Below are positions 52,224 through 61,531 of a stretch of 64,000 bases of DNA, in pieces. Under the pieces are notes generated by a model. That model ran no database searches. It worked only from the letters and a program-made list of their open reading frames with translations, and had not been told where the DNA came from. A program made the translations under genes and the position numbers. The DNA is from Bernardetia sp. ABR2-2B (GTDB lineage: Bacteria > Bacteroidota > Bacteroidia > Cytophagales > Bernardetiaceae): contig NZ_CP147020.1 in assembly GCF_037126435.1 (NCBI RefSeq), forward strand, positions 2,903,293 to 2,967,292. The letters run 5' to 3'. Numbering within the stretch: the first letter of the stretch is position 1; each line of letters begins with the position of its first letter.

Positions 52224-53992
52224 AAATCTAAAATGATACGTTCTTGTAGTGTGTAAAAGAACCCAATGTAAATACTGTGAGAAAAACGATACTTTTCTTC
52301 TATCTTCTCTAAAATATCTAATTGATTACAAATATCTAGTACGTAGGGTAAATCTAAGGAAAAACCATATTTATTTTTTACTTCTGCAAATTGATTGAGT
52401 GCTTTGTTTTTTGTGAAAACTGGATTTTTTTCACTACTCCCTTCTATCATCTCCTCTAGAATATGATAAGCCAAATTTGCCAATACTCTGTCTATGTTCT
52501 CACGATTACGCTCATTAAAATTATCATCTTTCTTTTCCATGTACTCACGGTCATATAAAGACTGTATGAAAGCATAGACAATTGCACCTTCTCCATCTGG
52601 TACTTTGCCTGTATCTTTAACTATTTCAATCAGTTTACTAAACATAAAATATTGCCTCAAAATACTTTTTAGATTTTGGTCATTATTCATTGCTTCTTTG
52701 ATTTTTCCTGCTACTTCTGGTAAGCCTTTAGTGTTTTTAAGTAAAAACTCATCCAATTCATCATCGTTCATTCTTTGAAGTATAAAAACAGGCATATTGC
52801 GAAAAGGGTTATCACTACTCCTTGAAGAGAGGATAAAGAAGTTTTCTGGGTATTGCTCTAGGAGTTCTTCAATCTCTTTCATTCTTTTGCTTTTGACGTA
52901 TTCTGGAGTTTCGTTCAAAGCGTCTATAAAAAGATTAATTTTGCCTTCTTTGAGTTCATTTTCTAAATATTCTTCTCCTACCAATACTTGCTTTTCAATT
53001 TCTTTGAGCATATACTGCTTGAGACTTTTTTCTGTATTAGTGAGTAATCCCATTTGTAAGAAAATAGGTAGATTGATAGAGTTATCTCTTAATTTACGTT
53101 TAGCATCTGTATAAGCTAAGTATTCTAGAGTGGTACTTTTACCCATTCCTGCATCTGCCCAAATTAACATTTTCCCTTCTGTTACTTCTCCATTTTTGCG
53201 TAATTCTTCAATCGTACCCTTCCTTTTTTCTACTTCTTCCTCATGTATGGCAATATTTCTTTCTTTTATGTTGCGAGAAAGTTTCAAATCTTCTTCTGAA
53301 CGAATCTGCACATACTTTTTAAAACGTGTGATAAAGTTTTCTTTTACAGCTTTCAAGTAAGGAGATAAATCTAAAGCATTTTGTTCTTTGATTTTATCTT
53401 GTAAATCATTGAGATAGTGTTCTGTAATGGCTAAATAGGCTATCACAACACTTTTTATGTCTTCATAAGAACTACCAATATCATTAAGTTTTTTGACAAA
53501 GGTTGGATAAGTAATTTCTTCTTTTTTGTGTGAAAAAGCATTTCTTAAATCATAAATAGTTTTGAGTTCTTTACCATAAGAAATACGATTTACAAAATAT
53601 GTGGGCTTTTGTTTAGGATTAGGATGCTTAGGGTCTGTAAAGAAATTGTTTCGAACTTCTCTTGAATTTAGAGGTATATCATCAAAAAAACGATTGAATA
53701 AATAACCTAATGTACCTGTGGGAATATTATTAGGAGTAAGTAATTCATAAAGGTTTCTAAAAAAACCTTCAATATCTCCTACAATATCTTTGAGAGCTTC
53801 TGGAAATTTTCCGAATTTTTCCTCAATATAGCGAGTTTCTAAACCTCTACGTATTCCTGCAAGATTATTACTCTTATTTCCCCTATCACTAATTTTGAGA
53901 ACTTCTAAAAAGGTATCAATTACATTATCATCAAAGAGATTATCAATATCCTTTCTTATGCCTTCTTTTATATCCTGCCAATTTGTTTTCAT
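52220..53992 (-). CDS. NACHT/STAND NTPase with N-terminal HEPN-like motif
   Basis: 590 residues. Residues 1-205 are helical and contain IYDLRNAFSHKKEE, with R150-N-A-F-S-H155 matching the R-x4-6-H catalytic motif of HEPN RNases. The NACHT core starts near 273: Walker A ADAGMGKST (279-287), INLPIFLQMGLL, Walker B INLFIDALNE (352-361) with the acidic residue at the position used by NACHT proteins, and FFILSSRS sensor. A winged-helix-like part follows to the end (AFIQSLYDREYMEK, LANLAYHILEEMIE, YRFSHSIYIGFFY). There is no C-terminal repeat sensor in this protein; the PPR-like protein, translated from an overlapping start, probably supplies it. The layout fits bacterial NLR-like defence systems. 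Activity is inferred. Confidence 0.8.
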   Translation of the reverse strand: MKTNWQDIKEGIRKDIDNLFDDNVIDTFLEVLKISDRGNKSNNLAGIRRGLETRYIEEKFGKFPEALKDIVGDIEGFFRNLYELLTPNNIPTGTLGYLFNRFFDDIPLNSREVRNNFFTDPKHPNPKQKPTYFVNRISYGKELKTIYDLRNAFSHKKEEITYPTFVKKLNDIGSSYEDIKSVVIAYLAITEHYLNDLQDKIKEQNALDLSPYLKAVKENFITRFKKYVQIRSEEDLKLSRNIKERNIAIHEEEVEKRKGTIEELRKNGEVTEGKMLIWADAGMGKSTTLEYLAYTDAKRKLRDNSINLPIFLQMGLLTNTEKSLKQYMLKEIEKQVLVGEEYLENELKEGKINLFIDALNETPEYVKSKRMKEIEELLEQYPENFFILSSRSSDNPFRNMPVFILQRMNDDELDEFLLKNTKGLPEVAGKIKEAMNNDQNLKSILRQYFMFSKLIEIVKDTGKVPDGEGAIVYAFIQSLYDREYMEKKDDNFNERNRENIDRVLANLAYHILEEMIEGSSEKNPVFTKNKALNQFAEVKNKYGFSLDLPYVLDICNQLDILEKIEEKYRFSHSIYIGFFYTLQERIILDL

Positions 53993-54305
53993 AGGTTTTT
54001 GAAGTTAAGAACCACATAGTTTTTTTTGCAGCACAGTGTAATTTACGTAAGTTCATAATAAGGTACAAAAAAACATTGATTGTTTATTACAAATGCGAAT
54101 AAGGAATTAAATTAAAAATTCTTTTCTTTTTACTCTTTGATTTTTTCGGCATAAGTAATTTACTTGAAACATGAATATATAATTTTAGCACTCTAAATAT
54201 AATAAATATTTATGAAATATTAATAAAAAAACCAAACCACCTCAAAAAAAGAGATAGTTTGGTTTCATTATTTCTAAAAAGAAGAAAAACTAAATATTAA
54301 GCACC
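53993..54305. other. Intergenic region with aceA terminator
   Basis: About 313 AT-rich bases; holds the promoter of the NACHT-PPR unit and the aceA terminator at 54229-54265. Nothing else seen. Confidence 0.5.
54229..54265 (-). terminator. Terminator of aceA
   Basis: AAACCAAAC / GTTTGGTTT, 19-nt loop, followed by TTTTTA on the minus strand; 41 bp after the aceA stop. Confidence 0.75.
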
Positions 54306-55622
54306 TTATTTTGCATCGTGAAATTGCTCTTCTTCCGTCGAACCTTTCAAGGCAGCAGTAGATAAGCCTTCGCCTACGATAGCTTGTGCTACTTGGTCAA
54401 AATAACCTGCACCTACAAAACGTTGGTGTTTAGTTCCTGTGTAGCCTTTTTCTTCGTAATCAAACTCCATATCTTGAAGACGAGAGTAAGCAGCCATTCC
54501 TTCTGCTTTATACTTCAATGCTAAATCATACATTCCCATATTTAAGCTATGGAAACCTGCAAGCGTTACGAATTGGAATTTGTAACCCATCTCGCCAAGT
54601 TGTTTTTGGAAAGTAGCGATAGTGTCTTTGTCTAGGTTAGCCGTCCAGTTGAATGAAGGCGAACAGTTATACGCTAATAATTTACCTGGGAATTTTTCGT
54701 GTATTTTTTCTGCAAAATAACGAGCTTCTTCTACATCTGGCTTTCCTGTTTCACACCAAACTACATCAGCATACGGAGCATACGCCAAACCACGAGCTAC
54801 GGCAGCTTCAATTCCACCTTTCAAAACAAAAAATCCTTCTGCTGTACGAGGCTCATCAGCAATAAATTCTCTATCTACTTCGTCAATATCACTTGTAATC
54901 AAGAACGAACCGTTTGCATCTGTACGAGCAATCAAAACAGTAGGAACATCCAAAACGTCAGCAGCCAAACGAGCAGCTTTTAGTTTTTGTACAGCTTCTT
55001 TAGTAGGAACTAGTACTTTTCCTCCCATGTGTCCACATTTTTTGGCAGAAGAAAGTTGGTCTTCAAAGTGTACACCTGCTGCACCTGCTTCAATCATTCC
55101 TTTCATAAGCTCAAAAGCATTCAAAACACCACCAAAACCAGCTTCTGCATCAGCTACGATTGGAGCTAACCAGTGTACAGAGTTTGCGTCTTCTGCCTGT
55201 TCGATTTGGTCAGCACGCAAAAGTGCATTGTTTACACGAGTTACCATTTTTGGAACGCTATCAGCAGGGTACAAACTTTGGTCTGGGTACATTTGACCAG
55301 CATTGTTTCCGTCTGCTGCTACTTGCCATCCACTCATATAAATTGCTTTCAAACCAGCTTTTACTTGTTGTACGGCTTGGTTTCCAGAAATTGCTCCTAA
55401 TGAATTTACGTAAGGCTCATTATTGATAAGATCCCACAAACGCTCTGAACCCATACGTCCTAGTGTATGCTCTACTTTTACAGAACCACGTAATTTAGCT
55501 ACATCTTCTCCTGTATAATCTCTAGTAACACCTTTCCAACGTGGCGAGTTTGCCCATTCGTTTTCTAATTCTGCTGCACTTCTGTGAGCGTATTTGTTCG
55601 ACGTTCCGTTTTGCTTAGACAT
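54306..55622 (-). CDS. aceA: Isocitrate lyase
   Basis: 438 residues. Splits isocitrate to succinate and glyoxylate, bypassing the decarboxylating steps of the TCA cycle. Opening [32 protein letters not shown], the catalytic signature [14 protein letters not shown] (essential Cys in K-K-C-G-H), [12 protein letters not shown], and [13 protein letters not shown] binding the substrate carboxylates. aceB is 182 bp upstream on the same strand, forming an aceB-aceA unit, with a 28-bp palindrome in the gap. Supports growth on acetate or fatty acids. Confidence 0.97.
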   Translation of the reverse strand: MSKQNGTSNKYAHRSAAELENEWANSPRWKGVTRDYTGEDVAKLRGSVKVEHTLGRMGSERLWDLINNEPYVNSLGAISGNQAVQQVKAGLKAIYMSGWQVAADGNNAGQMYPDQSLYPADSVPKMVTRVNNALLRADQIEQAEDANSVHWLAPIVADAEAGFGGVLNAFELMKGMIEAGAAGVHFEDQLSSAKKCGHMGGKVLVPTKEAVQKLKAARLAADVLDVPTVLIARTDANGSFLITSDIDEVDREFIADEPRTAEGFFVLKGGIEAAVARGLAYAPYADVVWCETGKPDVEEARYFAEKIHEKFPGKLLAYNCSPSFNWTANLDKDTIATFQKQLGEMGYKFQFVTLAGFHSLNMGMYDLALKYKAEGMAAYSRLQDMEFDYEEKGYTGTKHQRFVGAGYFDQVAQAIVGEGLSTAALKGSTEEEQFHDAK

Positions 55623-55766
55623 AGTTTTTCAGTTTTATAGTTACCAGTAAATAGTTTCTAGTAACCTGTTTTTGAATTGTTTTTTATTAATTATTTATAG
55701 AAAGGTGTGTGTTTGTGCTTTTCGATTTATTGTGTGTCCAGTTAAGGATTTTGGTTTTTCTTTATA

Positions 55767-55794
55767 GTAGGGACAATGCATGCATTGTCCCTAC
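55767..55794. repeat. Perfect 28-bp palindrome between aceB and aceA
   Basis: GTAGGGACAATGCA joined directly to TGCATTGTCCCTAC, no loop. In the aceB-aceA gap it could be a dispersed palindromic repeat, an operator, or an attenuator that sets the aceA:aceB ratio. There is no T-run. The type GTAGGGACA...TGTCCCTAC is common among extragenic palindromes, which favours the first reading. Confidence 0.75.
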
Positions 55795-55804
55795 GCATAC
55801 ATTT

Positions 55805-57436
55805 TTATATCAAATGATAGGCTTCTGTTGTCAAAAAGTCTTTGTATTCTTTAGTGAAAACTAATCCTTCCATAAGCTCTTTTGCTTTTGGAAATTTTGA
55901 GTTTTCGAAGTCAAAGTTTGGATACTGAGCAGCCTCATTTTTGATAGACTGATACTCTTCTTCCATACATTTTCTTAAATATTCTTCTGTAATTTCTGTT
56001 CCATCTGCTAGTTTTGCATTTGGATTATTGAGCCATTGCCAAAGCTGCGTTCTTGAAATTTCGGCAGTTGCTGCATCTTCCATCAAATTAAAAATTGCTG
56101 CTGCACCTACTCCATCAAGCCAAGAAGCAATGTAACGAATACCTACATTGAAGTTCATTCTGACACCTGCATCAGTAATTTTTCCTCCTTCAATATCAAA
56201 ATTGGTAAGCTCTTTTACCATTTCTTCAACATCTACATCTTCTCTCAAACGGTCTTTTTGGTTGGGCTTGTCGCCAAATTTAGCATCAAAAACATCTTTT
56301 GCTACTTTTACCAAATCTGGGTGTGCTACCCATGAGCCATCAAAACCATCGTTTGCCTCACGTTCTTTGTCTTTTCTTACTTTTTCGAAGGCTTGTTTGT
56401 TAATTTCTTCATCGTGGCGTGTTGGAATAAAAGCAGACATTCCACCGATAGCGTGTGCGCCTCGTGTATGACAACCTCTTACCAAAAGCTCTGTGTAAGC
56501 CTTCATAAACGGAACAGTCATCGTAATTTCTCCACGGTCAGGCAAAGGGTTTTTGACTACATTTCTAAATTTTTTGATAGCAGAGAAAATATAATCCCAA
56601 CGCCCTGCATTGATTCCTGCCATGTGGTCTTTGAGTTCATATAGAATTTCTTCAATCTCAAAAGAAGCCATAATGGTTTCTAAAAGAACTGTTGCTTTGA
56701 TCGTTCCTTGAGGAATGTCCAAATAATTTTGAGCAAAAACAAAAGCTTCATTCCATAAACGAGCTTCTAAGTGAGATTCTATTTTTGGAAGATAAAAATA
56801 AGGTCCTGAACCACGCTTGACAAGTTCTTTTGCATTATGAAACATATACAATCCAAAATCAAAAAGACCTCCAGAGATTGGTTTTCCATCGATGAGCAAA
56901 TTCTTTTCGTTCAAATGCCAACCACGAGGACGAACCAATAAAACAGCCGTTTCTTCATTTAGCTTGTAGTCTTTGTTCTTTTTTGCATCGTGAAATGTAA
57001 TCGTTTTACGAATAGCGTCATAAGAATTTATCTGACCCTGTACAGCATTTTCCCACGTTGGAGAATTAGAGTCTTCAAAATCTGCCATAAAGATATTTGC
57101 ACCAGAATTAAGTGCATTTATCATCATTTTTCTTTCTACAGGACCTGTAATTTCTACTCTACGGTCTTGTAAATCTTTTGGAATTGGAGCAACTTTCCAG
57201 TTTTTATCTTCTCTAATATGCTTTGTTTCTTCTAAGAAAGTAGGCATATTTCCTTTGTCTATTTCTGCTTGTCTTTGATTTCTTTTTTCTAATAATTCGT
57301 GACGACGAGCATCAAATTTTTTGTGTAATTCGGCTAGAAAAACAAATGCTTCTGGCGTTAATATGTTTTCAAATTCGGGCGTAATGTTCCCTTTCACTTC
57401 CAAGTTTGCTTGGAGGTCAGACTTTGTATTTGACAT
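55805..57436 (-). CDS. aceB: Malate synthase A
   Basis: 543 residues from ATG at 57436; the frame opens further upstream but residues before it look like leader. Condenses glyoxylate with acetyl-CoA to malate. Motifs: LVRPRGWHLNEKNLLIDGKPISGGLFDFGLY in pieces (Arg, catalytic base region), FYLPKIESHLEARLW, VLLETIMASFEIEEILYEL, MTVPFMKAYTELLVRGCHTRGAHAIGGM (A-form signature), DGSWVAHPDLV. It lacks the extra domain of the G form, matching the ~540-residue length of A-type enzymes. Works directly with AceA encoded downstream. Confidence 0.96.
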   Translation of the reverse strand: MSNTKSDLQANLEVKGNITPEFENILTPEAFVFLAELHKKFDARRHELLEKRNQRQAEIDKGNMPTFLEETKHIREDKNWKVAPIPKDLQDRRVEITGPVERKMMINALNSGANIFMADFEDSNSPTWENAVQGQINSYDAIRKTITFHDAKKNKDYKLNEETAVLLVRPRGWHLNEKNLLIDGKPISGGLFDFGLYMFHNAKELVKRGSGPYFYLPKIESHLEARLWNEAFVFAQNYLDIPQGTIKATVLLETIMASFEIEEILYELKDHMAGINAGRWDYIFSAIKKFRNVVKNPLPDRGEITMTVPFMKAYTELLVRGCHTRGAHAIGGMSAFIPTRHDEEINKQAFEKVRKDKEREANDGFDGSWVAHPDLVKVAKDVFDAKFGDKPNQKDRLREDVDVEEMVKELTNFDIEGGKITDAGVRMNFNVGIRYIASWLDGVGAAAIFNLMEDAATAEISRTQLWQWLNNPNAKLADGTEITEEYLRKCMEEEYQSIKNEAAQYPNFDFENSKFPKAKELMEGLVFTKEYKDFLTTEAYHLI

Positions 57437-58073
57437 AATTGAATGTGTTGATAATTTTTTGAATGAAATATATATATTTCTGTAATAAAAGCTCTTGTAG
57501 TAAGAAGTTGAGTGAGGGCAGTCTTTACAAATAAAGCGACAAAAAAGTAGCGTAGTTTGGAAATCAAACCACAAAGTAGCTTATGTACTAATTTAATAAA
57601 AGAATTTGCGTCTAAGTAAATAACGTTTTTCTTTATAAGTTTTGAATCTGCAACCTGTATCACAAAACGGTGTGTTAGTGAGTTATTATAAGTAAATCAG
57701 AATTGATATGAAAATAATTCTGAAAATTAAAATTAAAACAGAACACTAAAAACCCTTAATTTAACTTTATTCTTAAATAAAAAAAATAAAGCGATTTTAT
57801 TTATAGTAAAGATAATTTAGAAAAGGATTAACTTTGTTAAGAATAGATTACTAACAAGTCAATAAACAATTTCGTTTTTCTAAATTTGTTATGCGTGCAG
57901 CGTATTTATTGGTATTTTGCTCAAATAACGTCAATTATTTGTATAAAAGCAAATAATGCTTATAAAAAATTGGGTGTTTTTTTGTATTTACAAGTTTTTT
58001 TTCATTGATATTATAAATTTAGTTTTAACCAAATTTTAATACAAAGACTTTGAAGGAAAGTGATTAACTCAAA

Positions 58074-58337
58074 TAGCTTACTGATGTTACGCAACAATGC
58101 TCTATTAAGCTGGGAAATTCTGTTCCGTAGGAACTACATATTGGTAAAAATAAAAATGTAATCTTTCTCCTGTTTCGTTAGGAACTTCATAGGTAGCAAA
58201 TCTATATAACTCCTACGGAGTATAATGGAAACAAAACTCTATTTTCTACCAATATGAAACTCCTACGGAGTGAATAAAGTTAGCTAAGTTGCACAATAGC
58301 ATTGTATTCAGACGTTTTGTGTAACATCAGTAGCTTA
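58074..58337. mobile_element. MITE-like inverted-repeat element, copy 2
   Basis: 264 bp. Ends are inverted repeats centred on TACTGATGTTAC (58079-58090 and its complement at 58321-58332). Inside is a second inverted pair, CCGTAGGAACTACATATTGGTA against TACCAATATGAAACTCCTACGG, plus the frequent unit CTCCTACGGAGT. No coding capacity. The left tip TGATGTTACGCAA matches TGACATTACGCAA of the 27.0-kb element, which suggests one non-autonomous family. Confidence 0.6.
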
Positions 58338-58349
58338 ACTATCACATAA

Positions 58350-58384
58350 AAAAACTCCTTATCTTTTAAAAATAAGGAGTTTTT
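58350..58384 (-). terminator. Terminator of the outer-membrane barrel gene
   Basis: Perfect stem AAAAACTCCTTAT / ATAAGGAGTTTTT, 9-nt loop, 22 bp after the stop of the gene at 58407; T-rich on the minus strand. Confidence 0.85.
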
Positions 58385-58406
58385 AGTGTTTAAGAAAAAT
58401 AGAAAA

Positions 58407-59726
58407 TTAATCAAATCTTGAACGAACAAACCATCTATCACTAATAGAAATCCCTAAACCAAACTTAACATATCTTTCTTGAATATTATCTAAACTTCCA
58501 CGCTGACCAATTGCACCATATAAATTGAGAGAAGAAAAATTATTTTTGACAGGAAGAGACAAACCAATACTCAAACTCATATCTTCAATAGGCTCACCAT
58601 TTACTACCAATGGCGTTTGAGAATATGAAAAACCAGCTCGGTAAGTTGTTCGTGCTAAATAATTTGAGTTACGAACATTTGGCGTGATTTCTCCACCCAC
58701 ACTAATTTTATAACTGCTTTGAAGGCTATTATTTCCTACAATAGTAGAGTTATTTGAGACACTCCAATCTTGCATACTATAATCTATTCCAAAGCTATAT
58801 GCTGTATTTTGAGTACCTGATGCAGCTTCTAAGTAACCACGCTGTAAGCTAATACCGAATGTAAAAGCATCTGGGATTTGAATAGATTCTTTCTTTTCTG
58901 AAAAAAGAGTATCTCCATCAACAACTAAATCTGTAAAAGTTTTGCGTTCGAAAGCTCTAAAATGAGTAGCATTAAAATCAGCAGCACCATCATAACTTAC
59001 GCCTACATTAATCTGTGAATTATCGAAAACAGAAACAAAATAGTGTAACCCCAAACGGTATGTAAAATCGCCATAATTATAACGATCGTTGAGTTGAGCA
59101 AGAAATCCTCCTCTAAAATCGTCTAATGTTGCAGTAGAAGTATTACTGATTGCTCCAAAATTATAATTGACTTGTGCGCCTATTGAAAGATTTTGATAAA
59201 TTTTGTGTCCTGTACTTAGGAAAACCTGCGATACACCTCCTGTTCCTGCATAATCATATTTTACAAAAGTGGGAGTGTTTTCTAAAAGTTGGTAGCTAAC
59301 AGCGTTATAGTTTACAGAAGAAAAAGGCTGAAAACCAACATTGACAGCCATATTTTTATAAACTGGAAAAATAAGGGATAAATAACCCAAATTTCCCCCA
59401 AAATCATTTGTTTGGATAGCGTTTGTTTTCAAATCTTTATACTCTCCTACTCCAGCAGCCTCAAAAACAGTAAGTTTGTGATAACTCAAAAGGGCAGGAT
59501 TTTGAAGGTTTGAAGATTTTACTGTTGGAAGGCTTACTCCCATTCCTCCCATTCCAAGATTGGAAATAGAACGTTGAGAAGAAATATCTCCTAATCCAAT
59601 TCTTGAAAAAGGATTATTTGCCGTTTGAGCAAAAACAGAAAAAGAGGTAAATAAGATAAAAACAACTGCCAAAACAGAAGTAAATAATCTTGAACTAGAA
59701 CGGAGATATAAATTAGTTGTCTTCAT
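58407..59726 (-). CDS. Outer membrane beta-barrel protein (FadL/OmpP1-like)
   Basis: 439 residues. Signal peptide (LFTSVLAVVFILFTSFSVFAQ) then NPFSRIGLGDISSQRSISNLGMGGMGVSLP and NLQNPALLSYHKLTVFEAA, the N-terminal NPA-type pattern of FadL-like barrels in Bacteroidota. The rest alternates beta strands and loops, ending in an amphipathic strand ...ISDRWFVRSRFD. Possible roles are hydrophobic-compound uptake or T9SS-associated barrel; not decidable. Its start overlaps coaX by 14 bp, a linkage often seen in this phylum. Confidence 0.75.
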   Translation of the reverse strand: MKTTNLYLRSSSRLFTSVLAVVFILFTSFSVFAQTANNPFSRIGLGDISSQRSISNLGMGGMGVSLPTVKSSNLQNPALLSYHKLTVFEAAGVGEYKDLKTNAIQTNDFGGNLGYLSLIFPVYKNMAVNVGFQPFSSVNYNAVSYQLLENTPTFVKYDYAGTGGVSQVFLSTGHKIYQNLSIGAQVNYNFGAISNTSTATLDDFRGGFLAQLNDRYNYGDFTYRLGLHYFVSVFDNSQINVGVSYDGAADFNATHFRAFERKTFTDLVVDGDTLFSEKKESIQIPDAFTFGISLQRGYLEAASGTQNTAYSFGIDYSMQDWSVSNNSTIVGNNSLQSSYKISVGGEITPNVRNSNYLARTTYRAGFSYSQTPLVVNGEPIEDMSLSIGLSLPVKNNFSSLNLYGAIGQRGSLDNIQERYVKFGLGISISDRWFVRSRFD

Positions 59727-60606
59727 TATTTTTTATAAACTGGAAAATTCGTTGTAATCCTATCAAAACCAAATTTGATTCGATAGTCCATTTTGAATAT
59801 AAGTGAGAGTTATTTGTAAAATTAATTAGATATTCTTCCCACCATTTTTTTAAAATTTTGGCATCGCCACCACAGATAACAATGTTTAATTTTGAATATA
59901 ATTCTTTATTTATTTGATTCTGATAAAAATCAATAATTCCTTTTATTTCAGAAAGAAGTCCAAACTGAACACCACTTTGCATTGCTTCCTGCGTAGATGT
60001 TCCGATAGGAGTGGGCAGACTTTCACTTGGTTTAAACAAAGGTAGTTTTGCCGTAAAATGATTCAGTGCCTTAAAACGCATCTGCAAACCTAGTGAAATA
60101 CTTCCTCCTTCATAAATTCCTTTTGATTGTTTCGTGTCGATAAAATCAAAGGTAATACAAGTTCCTGCATCAATTACTAAAGTAGGCTCTTTGATTGCTT
60201 CATTTTCTAAAAAAAAAGCTCCAATCACGGCAGCCAAACGGTCTTTTCCTAGTGTTTTAGGCGTTTTGTAATTATTTTGAATAGGCAAAGGCGTATTTTC
60301 GTCTAAAACTACTACGTCAATTCCTTTATTATCTGTTGCAATTTTTTCTGAATCTGAATTTGATTTTATGATTAATTTCAATTTCTGTTTCAAGTTTTCT
60401 ACAAAAGAAAGTTCAATGTCTTCATTTTTTCTGACCGAACTAATAATAATTCCCTTTAGAGAACCTTTAAAGCTAGTTTTAATTTCGTTTATCCAATCTT
60501 CCAAATCATTGGTAGAAAGAGAATAACGCACTTCTAATAGCTCTTCATTTTCGAAGAGTGCAGCTTTGAGCGACGTATTTCCAAAATCTACTGCCAAAAG
60601 AAGCAT
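59713..60606 (-). CDS. coaX: Type III pantothenate kinase
   Basis: 297 residues, slightly longer than the usual 250-260. First step of CoA synthesis: phosphorylates pantothenate. ASKHA-fold motifs: LLLAVDFGNTSLKAALF (phosphate 1), TLGKDRLAAVIGA (pantothenate site G-x-D-R), VIDAGTCITFDFID (phosphate 2), GGSISLGLQMRFKAL, and VICGGDA near the end. Type III enzymes are insensitive to CoA feedback. Overlaps the downstream barrel gene by 14 bp. Confidence 0.95.
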   Translation of the reverse strand: MLLLAVDFGNTSLKAALFENEELLEVRYSLSTNDLEDWINEIKTSFKGSLKGIIISSVRKNEDIELSFVENLKQKLKLIIKSNSDSEKIATDNKGIDVVVLDENTPLPIQNNYKTPKTLGKDRLAAVIGAFFLENEAIKEPTLVIDAGTCITFDFIDTKQSKGIYEGGSISLGLQMRFKALNHFTAKLPLFKPSESLPTPIGTSTQEAMQSGVQFGLLSEIKGIIDFYQNQINKELYSKLNIVICGGDAKILKKWWEEYLINFTNNSHLYSKWTIESNLVLIGLQRIFQFIKNNEDN

Positions 60607-60627
60607 AAAACCATTTTGTATAAAAAA

Positions 60628-60652
60628 ACCTCATTTGTAAATCAAATAAGGT
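60628..60652 (-). terminator. Terminator of the 60.7-kb lipoprotein gene
   Basis: ACCTCATTTG / CAAATAAGGT (one mismatch) with 5-nt loop and a following T-run on the minus strand, between the lipoprotein stop and coaX start. Confidence 0.6.
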
Positions 60653-60744
60653 CGCAAATTTCGCTTTTTTGTAGCGAAATAGAAAATATATAGAGAAATT
60701 TAAGTAATAAATCAATTTTTTCTTCTCTTGAGCCTAAGTTTAGA

Positions 60745-61173
60745 TTACTTTATCGCTCTGTATTTTCTACGTACAATTCCGTGTCTTCCTTGATACTCCA
60801 TAATCAAAATAGTTTCTGTAAGCTCTCCTATTCTAGTTTCGATAGGGTGTGTTTGGCAATTAACATCTAGTAAAACTGTATCAGGCTTTGATTGAGAATA
60901 ATTGCCAGAGCAATATGTTTTTCTATCCTCAAAACCTCTTTTTATATAAGAATTATCGTCTGAAAACTCTAATTCTTCTGTACATTTTAAAGATACTTTG
61001 CTCCATTTTTCATTGTAACTATCGTATGGGTCATAATTTCCAATATTTATCCACTTTCCTACTATTCCATTGTTTTGTGTTAAATCATAAGGAAGACTAT
61101 CTTCTTTTTTACAAGACAAAAAAAGAAAAGACATAATAAAAATAAGAGAAAGAGATTTTAAGTTTAGTTTCAT
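60745..61173 (-). CDS. Small lipoprotein, lipocalin-like
   Basis: 142 residues. Lipobox FIMSFLFLSCKKED (Cys21). Mature part is beta-rich: GKWINIGNYDPYDSYNEKW, KCTEELEFSDDNSYIKRGF, YCSGNYSQSKPDTVLLDV, ILIMEYQGRHGIVRRKYRAI. The GxW near its start and the strand pattern resemble the lipocalin-like domains of Bacteroidota lipoproteins, but the similarity is weak. No function can be given. Confidence 0.65.
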   Translation of the reverse strand: MKLNLKSLSLIFIMSFLFLSCKKEDSLPYDLTQNNGIVGKWINIGNYDPYDSYNEKWSKVSLKCTEELEFSDDNSYIKRGFEDRKTYCSGNYSQSKPDTVLLDVNCQTHPIETRIGELTETILIMEYQGRHGIVRRKYRAIK

Positions 61174-61281
61174 TGCTTTTTTATGTATTATAGGATTTAA
61201 TAAAAAGTTTTACTCTTACTTGAAAGAGCCTCAAACCAATCAAAAAGGTTGCATAGTAGAAAGTTAAATTATAAATTTATT

Positions 61282-61400
61282 TATTAAATCTTATCACGGT
61301 TATTTTTGTATGTCAGTCTTCTAGACTGACCGTTAAGAATAAAAACTGTTTTTTGTGTTCAGGCAGGATGCCTGAACTACGTAAAATAAACTGAGATAAT
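61282..61400. repeat. Intergenic repeat family A, copy 2
   Basis: Starts TATTAAATCTTATCACGG then TTATTTTTGTATGT, matching the 14651 copy. Two palindromes follow: GTCAGTCTTCTAGACTGAC (61313-61331) and TTCAGGCAggaTGCCTGAA. The 14.6-kb copy lacks the first palindrome, so this one has either gained or kept an extra hairpin unit. Confidence 0.6.
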
Positions 61401-61471
61401 GTTTATTTCTTATACTGCTCTGTAATTGGATTTCTAAAATCACTTTGATTGAAAATAAGTAAATCATAAAA

Positions 61472-61508
61472 AAAGCATTCCATCAAAACGAATTTGATAA
61501 AATGCTTT
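61472..61508 (-). terminator. Terminator of the malic enzyme gene
   Basis: AAAGCATT / AATGCTTT outer stem with inner ATCAAA/TTTGAT; 24 bp after the stop; T-rich on the minus strand. Confidence 0.8.
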
Positions 61509-61531
61509 CCTATTAATTCAAAAATAACTTT

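Larger units (their letters stand above)
57437..58406. other. Long intergenic region, aceB promoter side
   Basis: About 970 bases without a gene. 58074-58337 is the MITE-like element 2 and 58350-58384 the terminator of the barrel gene; the first ~600 bases are AT-rich with no repeat or short gene that I can support and presumably contain the aceB control region. Confidence 0.5.
61174..61531. other. Intergenic region with repeat family A and malic enzyme terminator
   Basis: About 358 bases. Holds the repeat at 61282-61400 and the terminator at 61472-61508; nothing else supported. Confidence 0.5.
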
